Positions 10,231 to 21,189 of a DNA stretch of 64,000 bases are shown in pieces. A program made the position numbers and the translations under genes. The stretch spans positions 124,001 to 188,000 of the forward strand of contig JASPKZ010008348.1 in assembly GCA_030220185.1 (NCBI GenBank), in the 5' to 3' direction. A model generated the notes under the pieces. It made no database searches. It worked only from the letters and a program-made list of their open reading frames with translations, and was not told where the DNA came from. Each line of letters opens with the position of its first letter. Position 1 is the stretch's first letter. This DNA is from Diploptera punctata. Taxonomy: Eukaryota > Arthropoda > Insecta > Blattodea > Blaberidae.

Positions 10231-10796
10231 CTGGGGACCTGACATGCTGACCACATGTCATCCCTACACCGGCTGGATGATTGTCTACCTGATGTGAAGC
10301 TAGCAGCTGGCTGGTAGGCCTAAGGCCTTTTAGACCTATTAGCGTGGAGTTGAAGGTACAGAGAATTGTTAATATTTCCAAAATGAGGGGCCGTTAGTCC
10401 CCTAAACCAGGTATGATTTTAAACAGAAGGTCTTGTTTTTCATTCTTCATTACATGTATCCAGCCGCAGCTGATGACACGAGTCCATTACATACTTATAC
10501 TATAAGTTGCAATGGGGCTGCATTTGAACATGCAGCTTATGTGGGCATTCAAGGTGAATGTCGTCTACAAGGTTAAAAGAAAGGGGTATAGGAAAGACAG
10601 AAATGAACTCTTCGGCCTCGAATACTCTAATACCACCAGGATCGAAGAAAACAAGAAGTCAGTCAAGGGAGACTGGATAGGAAAGTAAATAGAGGGATCT
10701 GGTACTAGAAAAGGAAGAAGTACCAGATCAGTCTATAACCCACCAAGCTGACCAGTGGTAGCCCATCCCTTTGGTTCATATTGCATAAACAATATG

Positions 10797-11470
10797 TTAA
10801 CATTAAAATGTATCGGAGAATATATTGTTTAAACAACTCACCTCATAGGATTCATGCTTCCATGATATCGCGATTTCAAACATAATCATGTTCATCGTCA
10901 GCCATAACTCCGATTGATGAAATTCTTCGGCCGTCAACTATTCTATTGTCGCCATCTTCAGTGCTGCCATCTATGGTTGAATTTATGAACTTCGAAATCA
11001 ATGTAATTTCGTTAGGGATATCAAAATTCATTGATCTAAATCTAAAATAGATCAATGAATTTTGATATCCCTAACGAAATTACATTGATTTCGAAGTTCA
11101 TAAATTCAACCATAGATGGCAGCACTGAAGATGGCGACAATAGAATAGTTGACGGCCGAAGAATTTCATCAAATCTAAAATAGATCAATGAATTTTGATA
11201 TCCCTAACGAAATTACATTGATTTCGAAGTTCATAAATTCAACCATAGATGGCAGCACTGAAGATGGCGACAATAGAATAGTTGACGGCCGAAGAATTTC
11301 ATCAGTCGGAGTTATGGCTGACGATGAACATGATTATGTTTGAAATCGCGATATCATGGAAGCATGAATCCTATGAGGTGAGTTGTTTAAACAATACATT
11401 CTCCGATAAATTTTAATGATTATACCTCATAATGTTTACTTCCCAACATTAATTAAATATAATATGTTAA
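10797..11470. mobile_element. Penelope snapback with 133-bp tandem duplication
   Basis: An inverted arm (about 10797-11037) faces a direct arm that ends by about 11470. The direct arm contains an exact tandem duplication, 11038-11170 and 11171-11303. Both arms hold a hammerhead with palindromic stem III ATCGCGAT. Confidence 0.8.
11313..11358 (+). ncRNA. Hammerhead ribozyme motif (stem II GAACAT/ATGTTT)
   Basis: CTGACGA, one T, GAACAT-gatt-ATGTTT, GAA, stem III ATCGCGAT, A at the cleavage position, then TCATG pairing with TATGG upstream (stem I, with wobbles). All core bases are canonical. The mirror copy is on the minus strand at 10861-10906. Confidence 0.7.
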
Positions 11471-12247
11471 CATGTTTTTATTATTAATTTATCACATCTC
11501 ATGGAAATTTAATATGTTAACAACTGCACCATGAGAAGGTAGGGATTGTCCAGATTGGTTCCTGTAAGTTTTCAATCTAGAAAGAATTAGAGAGTCTCCT
11601 CCCTGTTAAAAACAATAATCTTTTGCAGCCAAGTCTCACAATTTCAAGATTTAAATTAAAATGTTTTATACCCACCTCATATGCTGTCTTCTAATTATAC
11701 CGGTTTCAAAGTTTAGGCAGCTTCATCTTCAGTAATTTCTTGTCGACTGATGTTATGTCGATCAGGAGAACTGCTTCTTTCTCCCTCTGTTGGTGGACCG
11801 ATGAATCTCCAGATCAAATCAGAATCTGCCAGAATTTCAAAGTTCATAAGTTTTTATTTTTTTGTTTTCTTAACTCAGGGGTCCTCATCTAGGGGATATG
11901 TGGATGGCGACCACAAGGTGCCCAAGCTGAGCAAAACATTTCTTCCACTTACTTGTGTTTTGCACTCTTTTAACTTTACTATCTAACCTCTCTTGGTTAA
12001 CTCTTGTTTTTTTTTACCCCGACGCTATTAGGGCATCCGAGGGCTAGGGAGTCTTTCCTTTCTTCCATTTCTTCTTTCCTTTATTTTCTTTTCTTCTCCA
12101 GAAAAGCCTGACCAGAGGCTATAAGATGGCAGCCCCATCACTGGTCTTGCCTTCCTTTGGCCGGCAACCAATCGAAGGGACTATTATTATGCTTTCAAGT
12201 CTTATACGAGAATTTCCCGGAAGGATCAAACTAATGACGACCAAAGC

Positions 12248-12834
12248 ATGAAAAAGGACAACTCTTGGAAGAAAAAAAATATTTTGCTTTTTAGCACATG
12301 GAATGTACAAGGGATTAACTATAAAGATGATCAATTAGATGATATATTGTGCAAAAAGGGGATTTCATTAGCTGTAATATCAGAAACAAAAAAGAAATTA
12401 CAAGGCACCAAAGAAACTCAAAATTACATTCAGTTTTATAGTGGTGTAAAAAAACATATTCATGCACAAGCAGGTGTAGCCGTTATGATTCACAAACGAT
12501 TTAGAAATTCAATACTTAGCTATACTTTTTGGAATGAAAGAATAATTCAAATCCGAATAAAATTATCTCTAGGATACTTAACAGTGATAGGTATATATGC
12601 ACCTGTAGAAGGAGATGAAGAAGAAAGTGAAAAATTTTATCATGACTTCCAGAGAGTTATCTGCTCAATTAATAATAATGATATGATTATAATTTTGGGT
12701 GATTTAAATGCCAGAATTGGTAATACTAAATTTGATACATATATAGGACCATATGGAGAGCAAACCTGTAATAGAAATGGCTTACGGTTAATTGATTTTG
12801 TCATGTTTAATCAATTCACAATAATGAACTCAGT
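12248..12834 (+). pseudogene. LINE-B AP-type endonuclease, N part
   Basis: This is an apurinic-type endonuclease that nicks target DNA for retrotransposition. Motifs in order: STWNVQGI, ISETKKK (catalytic Glu), YAPVEGDEEE, GDLNARIG. The frame is open until the hairpin insertion at 12835. The remaining motifs (IDYAIYN, SDHYLLVC) continue after the insertion, so only the insertion breaks this domain. Confidence 0.88.
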
Positions 12835-12954
12835 TAAGTTATGTAGATAGGAAATAACACTATGAGGTTTTTTAATATTGTTTATTTTTTATTATTTCAC
12901 TCACCTCATACTTCATTATGAAGTATGAGGTGAGTGAAATAATACAAAATAAAC
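12835..12954. mobile_element. Minimal Penelope snapback hairpin, 12-bp TSD
   Basis: The 120-bp insert is flanked by AATGAACTCAGT (12823-12834 and 12955-12966). It starts TAAGTTATGTAGATAGGAAA, goes through GAGGTTTTTTAATATTG, and folds on CTCATACTTCATTATGAAGT, then ends ATAAAC. It is the shortest member of the family and has no ribozyme core left. Confidence 0.88.
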
Positions 12955-12955
12955 A

Positions 12956-13891
12956 ATGAACTCAGTATTTAACCACAAGGATAGTCAAAAATATACATGG
13001 GAAGCCAGGGGTCTTAAATCAATAATTGACTATGCTATATATAATAAAAAATTAGCATCTAAAGTTCTTGATACAAGAGTTTACAGAGGACCTGAAATCG
13101 AATCAGACCATTACTTACTTGTTTGTCCAATTCGTATGCCACCGAGATGGAAAAATAAAAATAAAATTAATAATGTAAAATTTGAAAAAGTGGACTATAC
13201 TTATAAAGTAAGTCTTTTCCGAGATCCCACTATTACCTGGCTATACAAATGCAGATTAGATCGTCTAGTTCAAGAAACACCGGTTGGTGAAAATATTGAA
13301 GAAGAATGGCTTGCTCTACAAAGTATTTTGACACAAGCAGCAAATGAAAGCCTGGGTATCAAAACCAAATGGAATCGAAAAAAAGGACTACGGATATGGG
13401 ATGAAAACATAAAAAAAGTAATTGATGATAAACGTGAAGCATACAAAAAATTTCTGTCTACAAAAAAAGATGAAGATAAAGTAGAGTATCATAGGAAGAG
13501 AGCCATAGCTAAAATTGAAGTTCGCAAAAAACATAGACAAAGCTGGGAACAATTTGTCTCATTTTTGGAAAATGATATCACTAGGCCTCAACCAAAAATA
13601 TATAAAGTTTTAAAAAATTTAAATAATGATTCAAGAGAAAATGCACATTTAAATTGTATATCTAAAGAATCTTGGCTTACCTACTTTCATCATTTATGGA
13701 CACAAAAGGATGATTTATTACAAATACCAATCTCTAATAACACTGCTTTGGAACAAATTTCTATAGATGAATTAACTGATGTTGTTAAATCATTAAAAAG
13801 TAACAAAGCTCCTGGAGAAGACCACATTAATCAAGAATTATTTAAATTTTCAACTAAAAATTTTTTTAGACAGATTTCTTATTCTCCTTAA
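12956..13891 (+). pseudogene. LINE-B endonuclease end and RT N part
   Basis: It begins with the end of the endonuclease (IDYAIYN, ESDHYLLVC), then a linker with basic helices, then the first RT block SNKAPGEDHINQELFKF. The frame is lost near 13885, where IWEGQEPPQSWNKSIVIPIF continues in another frame. Confidence 0.85.
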
Positions 13892-13910
13892 TAAGATATG
13901 GGAAGGACAA

Positions 13911-14855
13911 GAACCACCACAAAGCTGGAACAAATCCATTGTAATACCAATCTTCAAAAAAGGAAGTCGCCAAATCAAAGATAACTATCGTGGAATTAGC
14001 TTGTTGAACTCTGGATATAAAATTTATGCTAATATAGTTAAGAATAAATTGAGGAAAATTTATGAAAATATAATTGGAGAAGAGCAGAATGGATTCAGAA
14101 AGGGTAGATCTTGTACAGATGGATTCTTTACTCTAAAACTACTATTAGAAAAGCACAAGGAATTCAATATAGAAACTCATATCGCCTTCATTGACTTCAT
14201 AAAGGCTTTTGACAAAGTAGACAGAAATATATTACTACAAATTTTAGCTGATGATAACGTTCCACAACAATATATTACTAATATCTTCAACATCTATAAA
14301 GATAATGAAATCTCTGTTAAACAAGATGGCAAATTATCTTCTTGGGAAAAGATCAACACTGGAGTAAGACAGGGATGTGGACTTTCACCGGTGCTTTTCA
14401 TTATATACATGAATAAATTAATAAATGAATGGAGGAAAACACAACGAGGATATATACCCATCAATAGGAACGTCAAACTCGATGCTATTCTTTTTGCAGA
14501 CGATTTAGCTCTTCTGGCACTTTCCGAAAATGATTTGCAACGATCAATTTATAATTTACAAAAAATAGGTGCCAAATTTAATATGGAAATATCAATTAAT
14601 AAAACTAAAATTATGGCATTTCATAGGAAGGACCCCATACAAAGTAAAATCTGTCTCCAGAATACAATTTTAGAGAGATCTAATCAATTTAAATATCTTG
14701 GATATTATCTCTCTATCTGGGATGAAAAGGATATCCCTGAAAAAGTTACTAGTTGTAATAAAAGTTTAGGAATTATTAATCAAGTTATGAAACCATCCCT
14801 TGTACAAAAAACACCAGATTACGTTTATATAACACTTTGGCTAGACCAGTGTTGA
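13911..14855 (+). pseudogene. LINE-B reverse transcriptase palm
   Basis: RT blocks in order: NYRGISLLNSGYKIYA, QNGFRKGRSC, THIAFIDFIKAFDKV, TGVRQGCGLSPVLF, and ILFADDLALL with the catalytic Asp pair near 14498-14503. It then reaches a KFKYLGY-like segment. The frame changes near 14830. The catalytic residues are intact. Confidence 0.87.
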
Positions 14856-15160
14856 CCTATGGTAGTGAAGCATGGACACTAAGAAAACAACATGAAAGCA
14901 GAATAACGGCTTGTGAAATGAGATTCATGCGCAGAACAGCGGGTTACACCAGATGGGATCGGAAAAGGAACACCGATATCTTAAAAGAATTGAAGACTAT
15001 GCCAATTTTGGAATATATTAAACAGTACCAACTAAATTGGAAACACCATCTTGAAAGAATGAGTTCAAATCGGATCCCCAAAGCTGTTTATAATTATATA
15101 CCAAGAGGACGAAGATCACTGGGCCGTCCTATGAAACGCTGGAGGGAAAATTTTCTATAG
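14837..15160 (+). pseudogene. LINE-B C-terminal domain
   Basis: The segment reads VLTYGSEAWTLRK, then EMRFMRRTAGYTRWDRKRN and a RGRRSLGRPMKRW basic tail ending in a stop. This C-terminus recurs in fragments at 25370-25745, 50870-51260 and 58700-59030 (minus). It is needed in trans only if another copy is active. Confidence 0.82.
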
Positions 15161-15712
15161 GATCGTAACAGGCCTTGGCCTAATACTTGGAAGGAAGAAG
15201 AAGAAATGTGGATTTTTTCAGAAACCATGAGTTCTTTTTTTTTTCTGTTTGTTTAATTAGAGTGGCTTTTGTATCAATTAGATGTTTTTCAGACCAAGCA
15301 TGAGCAGCTACTGCTGACTTTTCCACATCACCATTTTTGACATTTTTAAGATTTTTTCGCCTTTGTTTTCAATTTTTTTTTGTTTTTCCTATATAAATTT
15401 TGTCACAATTCCTGTATTTGATGTGATAAATTCCTAATTTGTTTTCTTCTTCAATTTTTGTTCATTTTTGTTGGTTTTAATTGTCCTATTGAGCCTGTAT
15501 TCATTCTTCAGTGCCAATCTTATGTTAAACTTTTTAGAAATCTTTTGAAATTTATGATATTTCAATGGATGGTAAGTGAATTTCTTGAATTTTATGTTTT
15601 CTTACAATTTTTTTTTTTTTGGTTATGTACAGAGCATGTCCTCTCTACAAAATCACTTTAGAGGAAATGTGTGGTTGTCATGTTGTAGAGGTTTATATTA
15701 TTATTTGTGCAG

Positions 15713-15984
15713 GAACTGATGCCACTCATGCTGAACACATAGAAAAAATTAAGAGTCGCATGTACGTTGGATTGCAAGATGGTGCACATTTTATACCTGG
15801 AAACCTCGGCATGGGTTTGGTAGAAGGTTATGACAACATGGGGTTTCCTATGTCTAAACCAAACTTACGAGCTGAACTAGAAGCCGACCTGAAGAGAATT
15901 TGTGAAGGAACTAAAGATCCCAAAGTTGTCCTCGATGAACAGCTTGCTAAATACAAGGAAGTGTTTCGAATAGCGCTACAACAG
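15713..15984 (+). CDS. TOP3A: TOP3A exon: core domain end (GTDATHAEHI, LGMGLVEGYD)
   Basis: The acceptor TTTGTGCAG completes the split Gly codon, and the exon continues TDATHAEHIEKIKSRMY. It then encodes PGNLGMGLVEGYD and LRAELEADLKRIC, the last conserved blocks of the type IA core before the C-terminal zinc region. It ends in phase 0 at CAG|GTAAAA. No stops or frameshifts are seen in 272 nt. Confidence 0.96.
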
Positions 15985-16309
15985 GTAAAACTCTAAATCA
16001 TCATGAGGTTCTTCTTAATAAATAAGGCGCATCTGGTACATCTTATATCAGAAATATTTGTTTTTAATTTGATATGTTTCATTGTACTGTCCATATTAAC
16101 ATCAGCATGTCCAGACTGTCGAATTTTACATTGTTGACTCCCAGCCTTCTTTAAAATCTTGAATATACAGAGTAAAACAATTAAATTCACTTTAAAAACA
16201 AAAGAGAAAACAAACATTTGCAATTTTTGGATCTCAATTGTATAGAAATAAGAGAAAAAAGATAATAGAATTTGGTTTTTATTATAGATTTAACATTTCT
16301 CACTGAAGA

Positions 16310-16729
16310 ACAAATTATATTTGAAGAGAAAAACTATACCAAAGGTGCTGGATTCAAACCCCAGTCTGAGTGCATAATTTTTTTCTTCAAATTTGATTTA
16401 TCCATCATTGAGATGTATGAAATGAATAATAAAAACATAGAAAAAATGTCTAGAATAGGGTTTGAACCCAGGACTGTTGGCATTATACTCTAATGCTTTG
16501 CAACTGAACTATCCAAGCCTTCAATCTGAACACAGTTTTTTTTCTTATACATTTTTATTTATATAAATAAGAAGTCTCCATTAATGTGTTAAGCAGTAGT
16601 TGGCAAGGTTTTGGCGCTCTCGTGATTTAAAATATATAAGAGATAAATTTGTGTTTAGATTGGAGACCTTGGATAGGTCAGTGGCAGAATGTTGCAGTAT
16701 AAAGATAAGGGTCCTGGTTTCAAACCCCA

Positions 16730-16770
<41 letters not shown>
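16310..16770. repeat. tRNA-like units with GAAGAGAAAAA arms, and (TA)n
   Basis: Three degenerate tRNA-like halves are seen: GATTCAAACCCCAG near 16350, an inverted GGGTTTGAACCC near 16459, and a direct CTGGTTTCAAACCCCAG near 16715. They are separated by ATTTGAAGAGAAAAA arms. A (TA)n run follows at 16732-16766. Confidence 0.6.
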
Positions 16771-16771
<1 letters not shown>

Positions 16772-16794
16772 AAATAATTGACAATGATGTCTAA

Positions 16795-17402
16795 GGGTTG
16801 CATGTTTGGACGCATTAGACAGTAAAATGCCTTCTCTGCTGAGCAAGTTGTATGCTAATACGATTTTGCTTACTCAGAAATCTGTTCATGCGATAATAAT
16901 TGGTTAAATTTGTAAGCTACCTGCGGAGGTACCTTACATGAGCAACTCAAATTAAAATCCCGAAGGGAACCGAACGGGAACCGATGGTAATCGATGTACT
17001 TTGCTGCTTTATCCAACATTTATCCAAGATGTCGGACCTTGAAGACTTCGATCATGTTTTCGGTATACACGGAGAAGAGGAATTTGATAGAGTCTACCAA
17101 AGAATTCAACTGGAAGAACAGGAGAATCGGCGTAATATTGCGTGTCGCAGACGTGTTTGTATACGGTATTATTTGTTGGGATGCAAGCATAAATGCATTC
17201 CTCTATAGCAGACGAAAATAACGGAAGTGGTTTTATCGCTGAGAATTCTGGGTAATTCGTTGCCAATATTACGAAAACGTCGACGCTCGTGCATGACCGA
17301 TAAGTCGGCCGTTAATTCGTTCTCAGCAATTGCTCACGGTGAATCAGCTCACTAGTGATTGGAAGTAATTTGAGTAGAGAGTAATGTTCTAACATACGAC
17401 CC
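16795..17402. mobile_element. PIF/Harbinger deletion derivative, copy H1
   Basis: Ends are GGGTTGCATGTT and AACATACGACCC, with TAA duplicated on each side (16792-16794, 17403-17405), the TWA target typical of PIF/Harbinger. It interrupts a Penelope hammerhead: the 5' half is at about 16777-16794 and the 3' half at about 17403-17440. Confidence 0.82.
17029..17208 (+). pseudogene. Harbinger-derived N-terminal ORF (H1)
   Basis: The frame starts MSDLEDFDHVFGIHGEEEF and continues RVYQRIQLEEQENRR, then diverges and stops. The same start is kept in H2 (minus) and H3 (minus). It looks like the N terminus of a Harbinger protein; no DDE catalytic part is present. Confidence 0.6.
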
Positions 17403-17845
17403 TAAGACATTGAAACTCAGTGTCTTCAAAAAGCTACAAATATGAGGTGAGTAGTGCATATTATCTAAAATAAACCTCACATTGTTACTTCCTTAAAATG
17501 TTAAATACATTTTCCTCTTCAAATATAATTTGTATTTCAGTGAGATATGTTAAATATTTATACATAAAAATGAGCGAGAGTCTGTCTGTGCTTTATGGAC
17601 TCATAAACTACTTCTTCTTCTTCTTCCTTGCAAGTATTAGGCCAAGGCCTGTTACGATCCTATAGAAAATTTTCCCTCCAGCGTAAATAGTTTGATCCTT
17701 CCGGAAAATTCTCATATAAGACTTGATTTAATTGGGGGTTTTTACATCATTTAGAGAATTTATCTGGTACAATTAACATATATAGCATATGATGATCTTG
17801 ATGAAGATTTTCGGGCTGTAGGCCGTGGTCGTGAGGCTTGTAGTT

Positions 17846-17888
17846 CCCCGACGTTTCACCAGAGACTGCATCTGGCATTCTCAAGGGT
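17846..17888 (-). ncRNA. Hammerhead-like motif, U3/A8 variant with full stems
   Basis: The minus strand reads CCC, TTGAGAA, T, GCCAG-atgcagtct-CTGGT, GAA, ACGT, C, GGGG. Stem I (CCC/GGG), stem II and stem III (ACGT) are all present, with U3 and A8 in place of C3 and G8. The GAAACGTC end is typical of hammerheads reported from Penelope-like elements. Confidence 0.65.
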
Positions 17889-18164
17889 TGTCTTCAGACT
17901 GGCAATTCTGTCCACTGTCTGTCTTATTTATACGTTCACTGCGACGTCTTCGTAAGTTATATCTGCCTTCTGATTGGTCAGCGTTAGGAACTTCCATTGC
18001 TCCAATGAGATTGCTGTTTGATGGTCTGGAAAACTGCTAAAGAAAGAAGACATAAAGACAGTATACAGGCCTACCAAGAAAATCAAGAACCTTCTCAGAC
18101 CTATAAAGGATCAACTCCATCCTCATCAGACAGCAGGCATATACAGGATACCATGCAGTTGTGG

Positions 18165-18354
18165 AAAAGTGTATATAGGCACCACTAAACGCAGCATCGC
18201 AACCAGACTTAAGGAGCATGAAAGATACAGTTGTCTTAAACAAATGGACAAGTCGGCAGTAGTAGAACACTCTTTACTTGATGGCCACAGAGTACAGTAC
18301 CAGAATACAGACATATTATCTAACTGCACACACTATTTTACCCGTCTACAATGA
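18165..18354 (+). pseudogene. GIY-YIG endonuclease fragment of the second Penelope lineage
   Basis: The GIY frame opens upstream at about 18130 (GIYRIPCSCG) and runs through VYIGTTKRSIATRLKEHE to a stop at 18354. The GIY-YIG motif and the downstream Arg and Glu/His helix are present. The C-terminal part after the stop is frameless apart from a duplicated DQSEGRYN segment in the 3' region (18511-18711). Confidence 0.72.
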
Positions 18355-18704
18355 GAAGCCATCGAAATATTCAAACATAAAAACAGTTTCAATAGAAAAG
18401 AAGAATCATTAAAAGTCAAACAAGTATGGATACCGGTTCTAAAAAACACAAAATGTAAATCTCTACAAGTACAGTCGACTAGTCTATCAAACAGCAATCT
18501 CAGTGGAACGATGGAGGTCCCTACCGCTGACCAATCAGAAGGCAGATACAACGTACAGTTGACTAGACCATCAAACAGCAATCTCATTGGAGCAATGGAA
18601 ATCCATAACGCTGACCAATCAGAAGGCAGATACAACTTACGAACACATCGTGGTGAACGTATAAATAGGACAGACAGCGGACAGAATTGCCAGTCTCAAG
18701 ACAA

Positions 18705-18746
18705 CCCTTGAGGATGCCAGGCGCAGTCTCTGACGAAACGTCGGGG
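18705..18746 (+). ncRNA. Hammerhead-like motif, direct-arm partner
   Basis: CCC, TTGAGGA, T, GCCAG...CTGAC, GAA, ACGT, C, GGGG. Compared with the inverted arm it has G8 but still U3, and one mismatch in stem II. Confidence 0.55.
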
Positions 18747-18949
18747 AACTACAAGCCTCACGGCCTACAGTCCGAAAATCTTCATCAAGATCATCATAGC
18801 AACTCCGGCCGTGAAAGTCTACGTGAATGCATATATAGCATATGTTTTTCTCTTCAAGTATAATTTGACATTCAATGAGAATTGTTAAATTTTTAATAAA
18901 AAACCCTCAGTGATTTTTCCTGTAAAAGTTGAACACAGTTTATCTATGA

Positions 18950-19465
18950 TGTTTTTATTATTAATTTAACACTTCTCACTGAAGGATAAATCATATTTGA
19001 AGAGAAAAATGTTCACCCAGACCAAGACTCGAACCCGGGACCTTTGGTTTTCCGGACGAATGCTCTACCAACTGAGCTACCGGGGTACTGAGTTCCAATC
19101 TAGATGCAAATTATTCTCTTATATACGTAATTTCCCGCGCACCAAATGCTATGACGCCTTTGCTTCTATCTTTGCAAATGGTGGCTTCTTACTTCAGAAG
19201 AAGTTTATTGGGAATTAAGCACTACTCTATAAAGCCAGTAGGGCTTCTATTGATGTTTTTATTATTAATTTAACACTTCAAGCCACCATTTGCAAAGATA
19301 GTATTTGGTGTGCGGGAATTACATATATAAGAGAATAATTTGTGTCTAGATTGGAACTCATCCCAGTAGCACAGTTAGTAGAGCATTGGTCCAGAAAGCC
19401 AAAGGTCCCAGGTTCGAGTTTCAGTCTGGGAGAAAATTTATAAATTAAAAAAAAATTCTTCATAT
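18950..19465. repeat. Two tRNA-like elements in opposite orientation
   Basis: The minus-strand unit at about 19015-19090 and the plus-strand unit at about 19360-19435 share AGCTCAGTTGGTAGAGCAT-like and GGTTCGAGT-like boxes. Each is bordered by GAAGAGAAAAAT or its complement, plus TGATGTTTTTATTATTAATT ends. The two are inverted repeats of each other. Confidence 0.7.
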
Positions 19466-19620
19466 CAAATTGTGATAGCTTAGCTGATTAAAACAATTTA
19501 ATTATTTTGATTCAAGTTTATTGAAGTTATATTTATAAAATTGTATGTAGCCCTACTTTTTTCTATACTTTACTACATAATAATCTGTTTCCTGTTAATG
19601 AATATTGTTAATTTTTTCAG

Positions 19621-19878
19621 GCTGCTAAAATAGACCAGGCATTGGCTCAGTATTTGGAAGAAACAGCACAAGAGCCAACACAAGTGCAAGCTGCTGAACT
19701 ACCTTCAGATGTTCCTGTATTGAAATGTGCTTCCTGTGGTTTAGACATGGTGTTGCGAAACAAGCGAGATGGAAGTGGCAAATACATTGGTTGTATGGGA
19801 TTCCCTAACTGTCGCAACGCTATCTGGTTACCAAGTGTTGTGGAGGAGGTGGAACTGAGTGGAGAATCCTGCCCACAT
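19621..19878 (+). CDS. TOP3A: TOP3A exon: first Cys4 topoisomerase zinc finger
   Basis: The exon follows ATTTTTTCAG in phase 0 and ends in phase 0 at CAT|GTACGT. It starts with a helix (IDQALAQYLEETAQ), then a low-complexity Glu/Pro/Gln linker, then CASCG...CMGFPNC, the four cysteines of a C4 topoisomerase zinc finger. The last residues ESCPH begin a second Cys4 motif completed by CGP in the next exon. These C-terminal zinc modules help bind single-stranded DNA in the family. Confidence 0.96.
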
Positions 19879-19896
19879 GTACGTCCGTATTACAAT

Positions 19897-21110
19897 TTGT
19901 CTCATTAAACATAGGCTCAATTCTGGAAATGCATGTTATTATGTATTACAGGGACTCTTGTCATCCCAACTTCTCTAAAAAAACATTAAACTGAAAATAT
20001 ATAAAACTATTATTCTACCAGTTATATTATATGGATGTGAAACATGGACTCTTTAAGGGAAGAGAAAAGATTATGAGTATTTTAGAATAAAGTTCTTAGG
20101 AAAATTAGGTGATAGCGAGGAGATACTAATGGCCAACACACACACTGTATTGAGTAACACTACGAAATTGAGACTGGAAGTAAACATCAATAAAACTATA
20201 TACATTAAGTTATGTAGATAGGAAATAACACTATGAGGTTTTTTAATATTGTTTATTTTTTATTATTTCACTCACCTCATACTTCATAATTCATAGCAGA
20301 CCCTGGGTTTCTTCACATCTTTTGTGACATTCTCAAATGTCACAAAAGATGTGAAGAAACCCAGGGTCTGCTATGAATTATGAAGTATGAGGTGAGTGAA
20401 ATAATAAAAAATAAACAAAACTATATACATGTTCACACATAAAAGTACATTATATAATGGAAGTGGACAGTTAATGACAAATGAGGGAAATTTTGAGGAA
20501 GTGGCTGAATTCAAATACCTAGGAACAATAATTACAAACAGAAATGAGATGCACAAAGAAATTAAACATAGGCTTAATTCTGGAAATGCATGTTATTTTG
20601 TTGTCCCAACTTCTCTAAAAAAACATTAAACTGAAAATATATAAAACTGATATTCTCCCAGTTACATTATATGGCTGTGAAACATGGACTCTTACTTTAA
20701 GGGAGGAGAAAATATTATGAGTATTTGAGAATAAAGTTCTTAGGAAATTTTTTAACCAAAGAGAGATGAGCAGACAGTTGAATGGAGAATACTATATAAC
20801 AGTGAGCTACATGATCTTTATAGGAAACCAGATATAATAAGAACAGTTAAGTCTCGTAGACTGCCATGGGCAGGACATGTTGCACATATGCAAAATGAAA
20901 TAGGGACATGGAAGCTTCTTGTAGTAAAACCAGAGGGAAAATGTTTAATTGGTAGACCAAGAATGAAGTGGGAGAATAACATCAACCATGATTTGAGCCA
21001 AGCAGATTATATAATGGATGATTGGAAAACATTAGCTCAGGATAGGGATGTATGGAGAGCTTATATCCACATGGCCATGAACATACTGGTTCAATAGTGT
21101 TAGTAAGTTA
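19897..21110 (+). mobile_element. LINE-A 3' copy split by a Penelope hairpin
   Basis: Fragments read GYADD-less RT end, then EVAEFKYLGTIITNRNEMHK, and the tail WRAYIHMAMNILVQ. It is interrupted at 20206-20416 by a snapback hairpin. There are multiple stops and an internal partial duplication of the KYLGT to LYGCETWTL region. Confidence 0.8.
20206..20416. mobile_element. Penelope snapback hairpin with 14-bp TSD
   Basis: The insert is flanked by AAAACTATATACAT (20192-20205 and 20417-20430). It starts TAAGTTATGTAGATAGGAAA and ends AAATAAAC. The arms CTCACCTCATACTTCATAAT and complement fold over a small centre carrying GTGACATTCTCAAATGTCAC. Confidence 0.88.
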
Positions 21111-21189
21111 ATTAGTTAGAACTTATGTTGGGAATGAGGCTTTGAAATTTATAAAATTAATAAATTAAAATGAGTTGTACATCATACAC

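Larger units (their letters stand above)
11875..15205 (+). mobile_element. LINE-B with endonuclease and reverse transcriptase, nearly full length
   Basis: The 5' part (about 11875-12247) is non-coding; the ORF starts at 12248 and coding runs to 15159. It is interrupted by one hairpin insertion (12835-12954) and frameshifts near 13885 and 14830. The tail is GAAGAAGAAGAA. It lies inside a Penelope element in the TOP3A intron. It is related to LINE-C (50870-52718). Confidence 0.88.
11640..15620 (-). mobile_element. Penelope copy (minus) split by a LINE
   Basis: The minus-strand 3' end (11640 to about 11870) and the upstream GIY/RT-end part (about 15205-15620) belong to one element. AATGTGGATTTTTTC at 15205 continues the sequence cut off at about 11870. 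A hammerhead of the TAATT stem I family lies at 11693-11737 with a partly decayed stem II. The coding frame is broken. Confidence 0.75.
17795..18800 (+). mobile_element. Second Penelope lineage, GIY-YIG with inverted 5' arm
   Basis: The left arm (about 17800-18035) is the reverse complement of the right arm's 3' end (about 18500-18800); the coding part lies between them. A readable frame has AGIYRIPCSCGKVYIGTTKR, then RLKEHERYSCLKQMDKSAVVEHSLL: a GIY-YIG domain divergent from the main family. No RT remains. The order inverted arm, truncated ORF, 3' end is typical of Penelope copies. Confidence 0.82.

Noticed and set aside
12835..12954. Classical DNA-transposon MITE
   Set aside because: The target duplication is 12 bp, there is a one-sided terminal block, and the sequence equals Penelope 3' ends; a retrotransposition origin fits better.
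15619..15712. Extension of TOP3A exon 5 upstream in the same frame
   Set aside because: The preceding residues have no family similarity, and the acceptor AG at 15711-15712 restores the split Gly codon.
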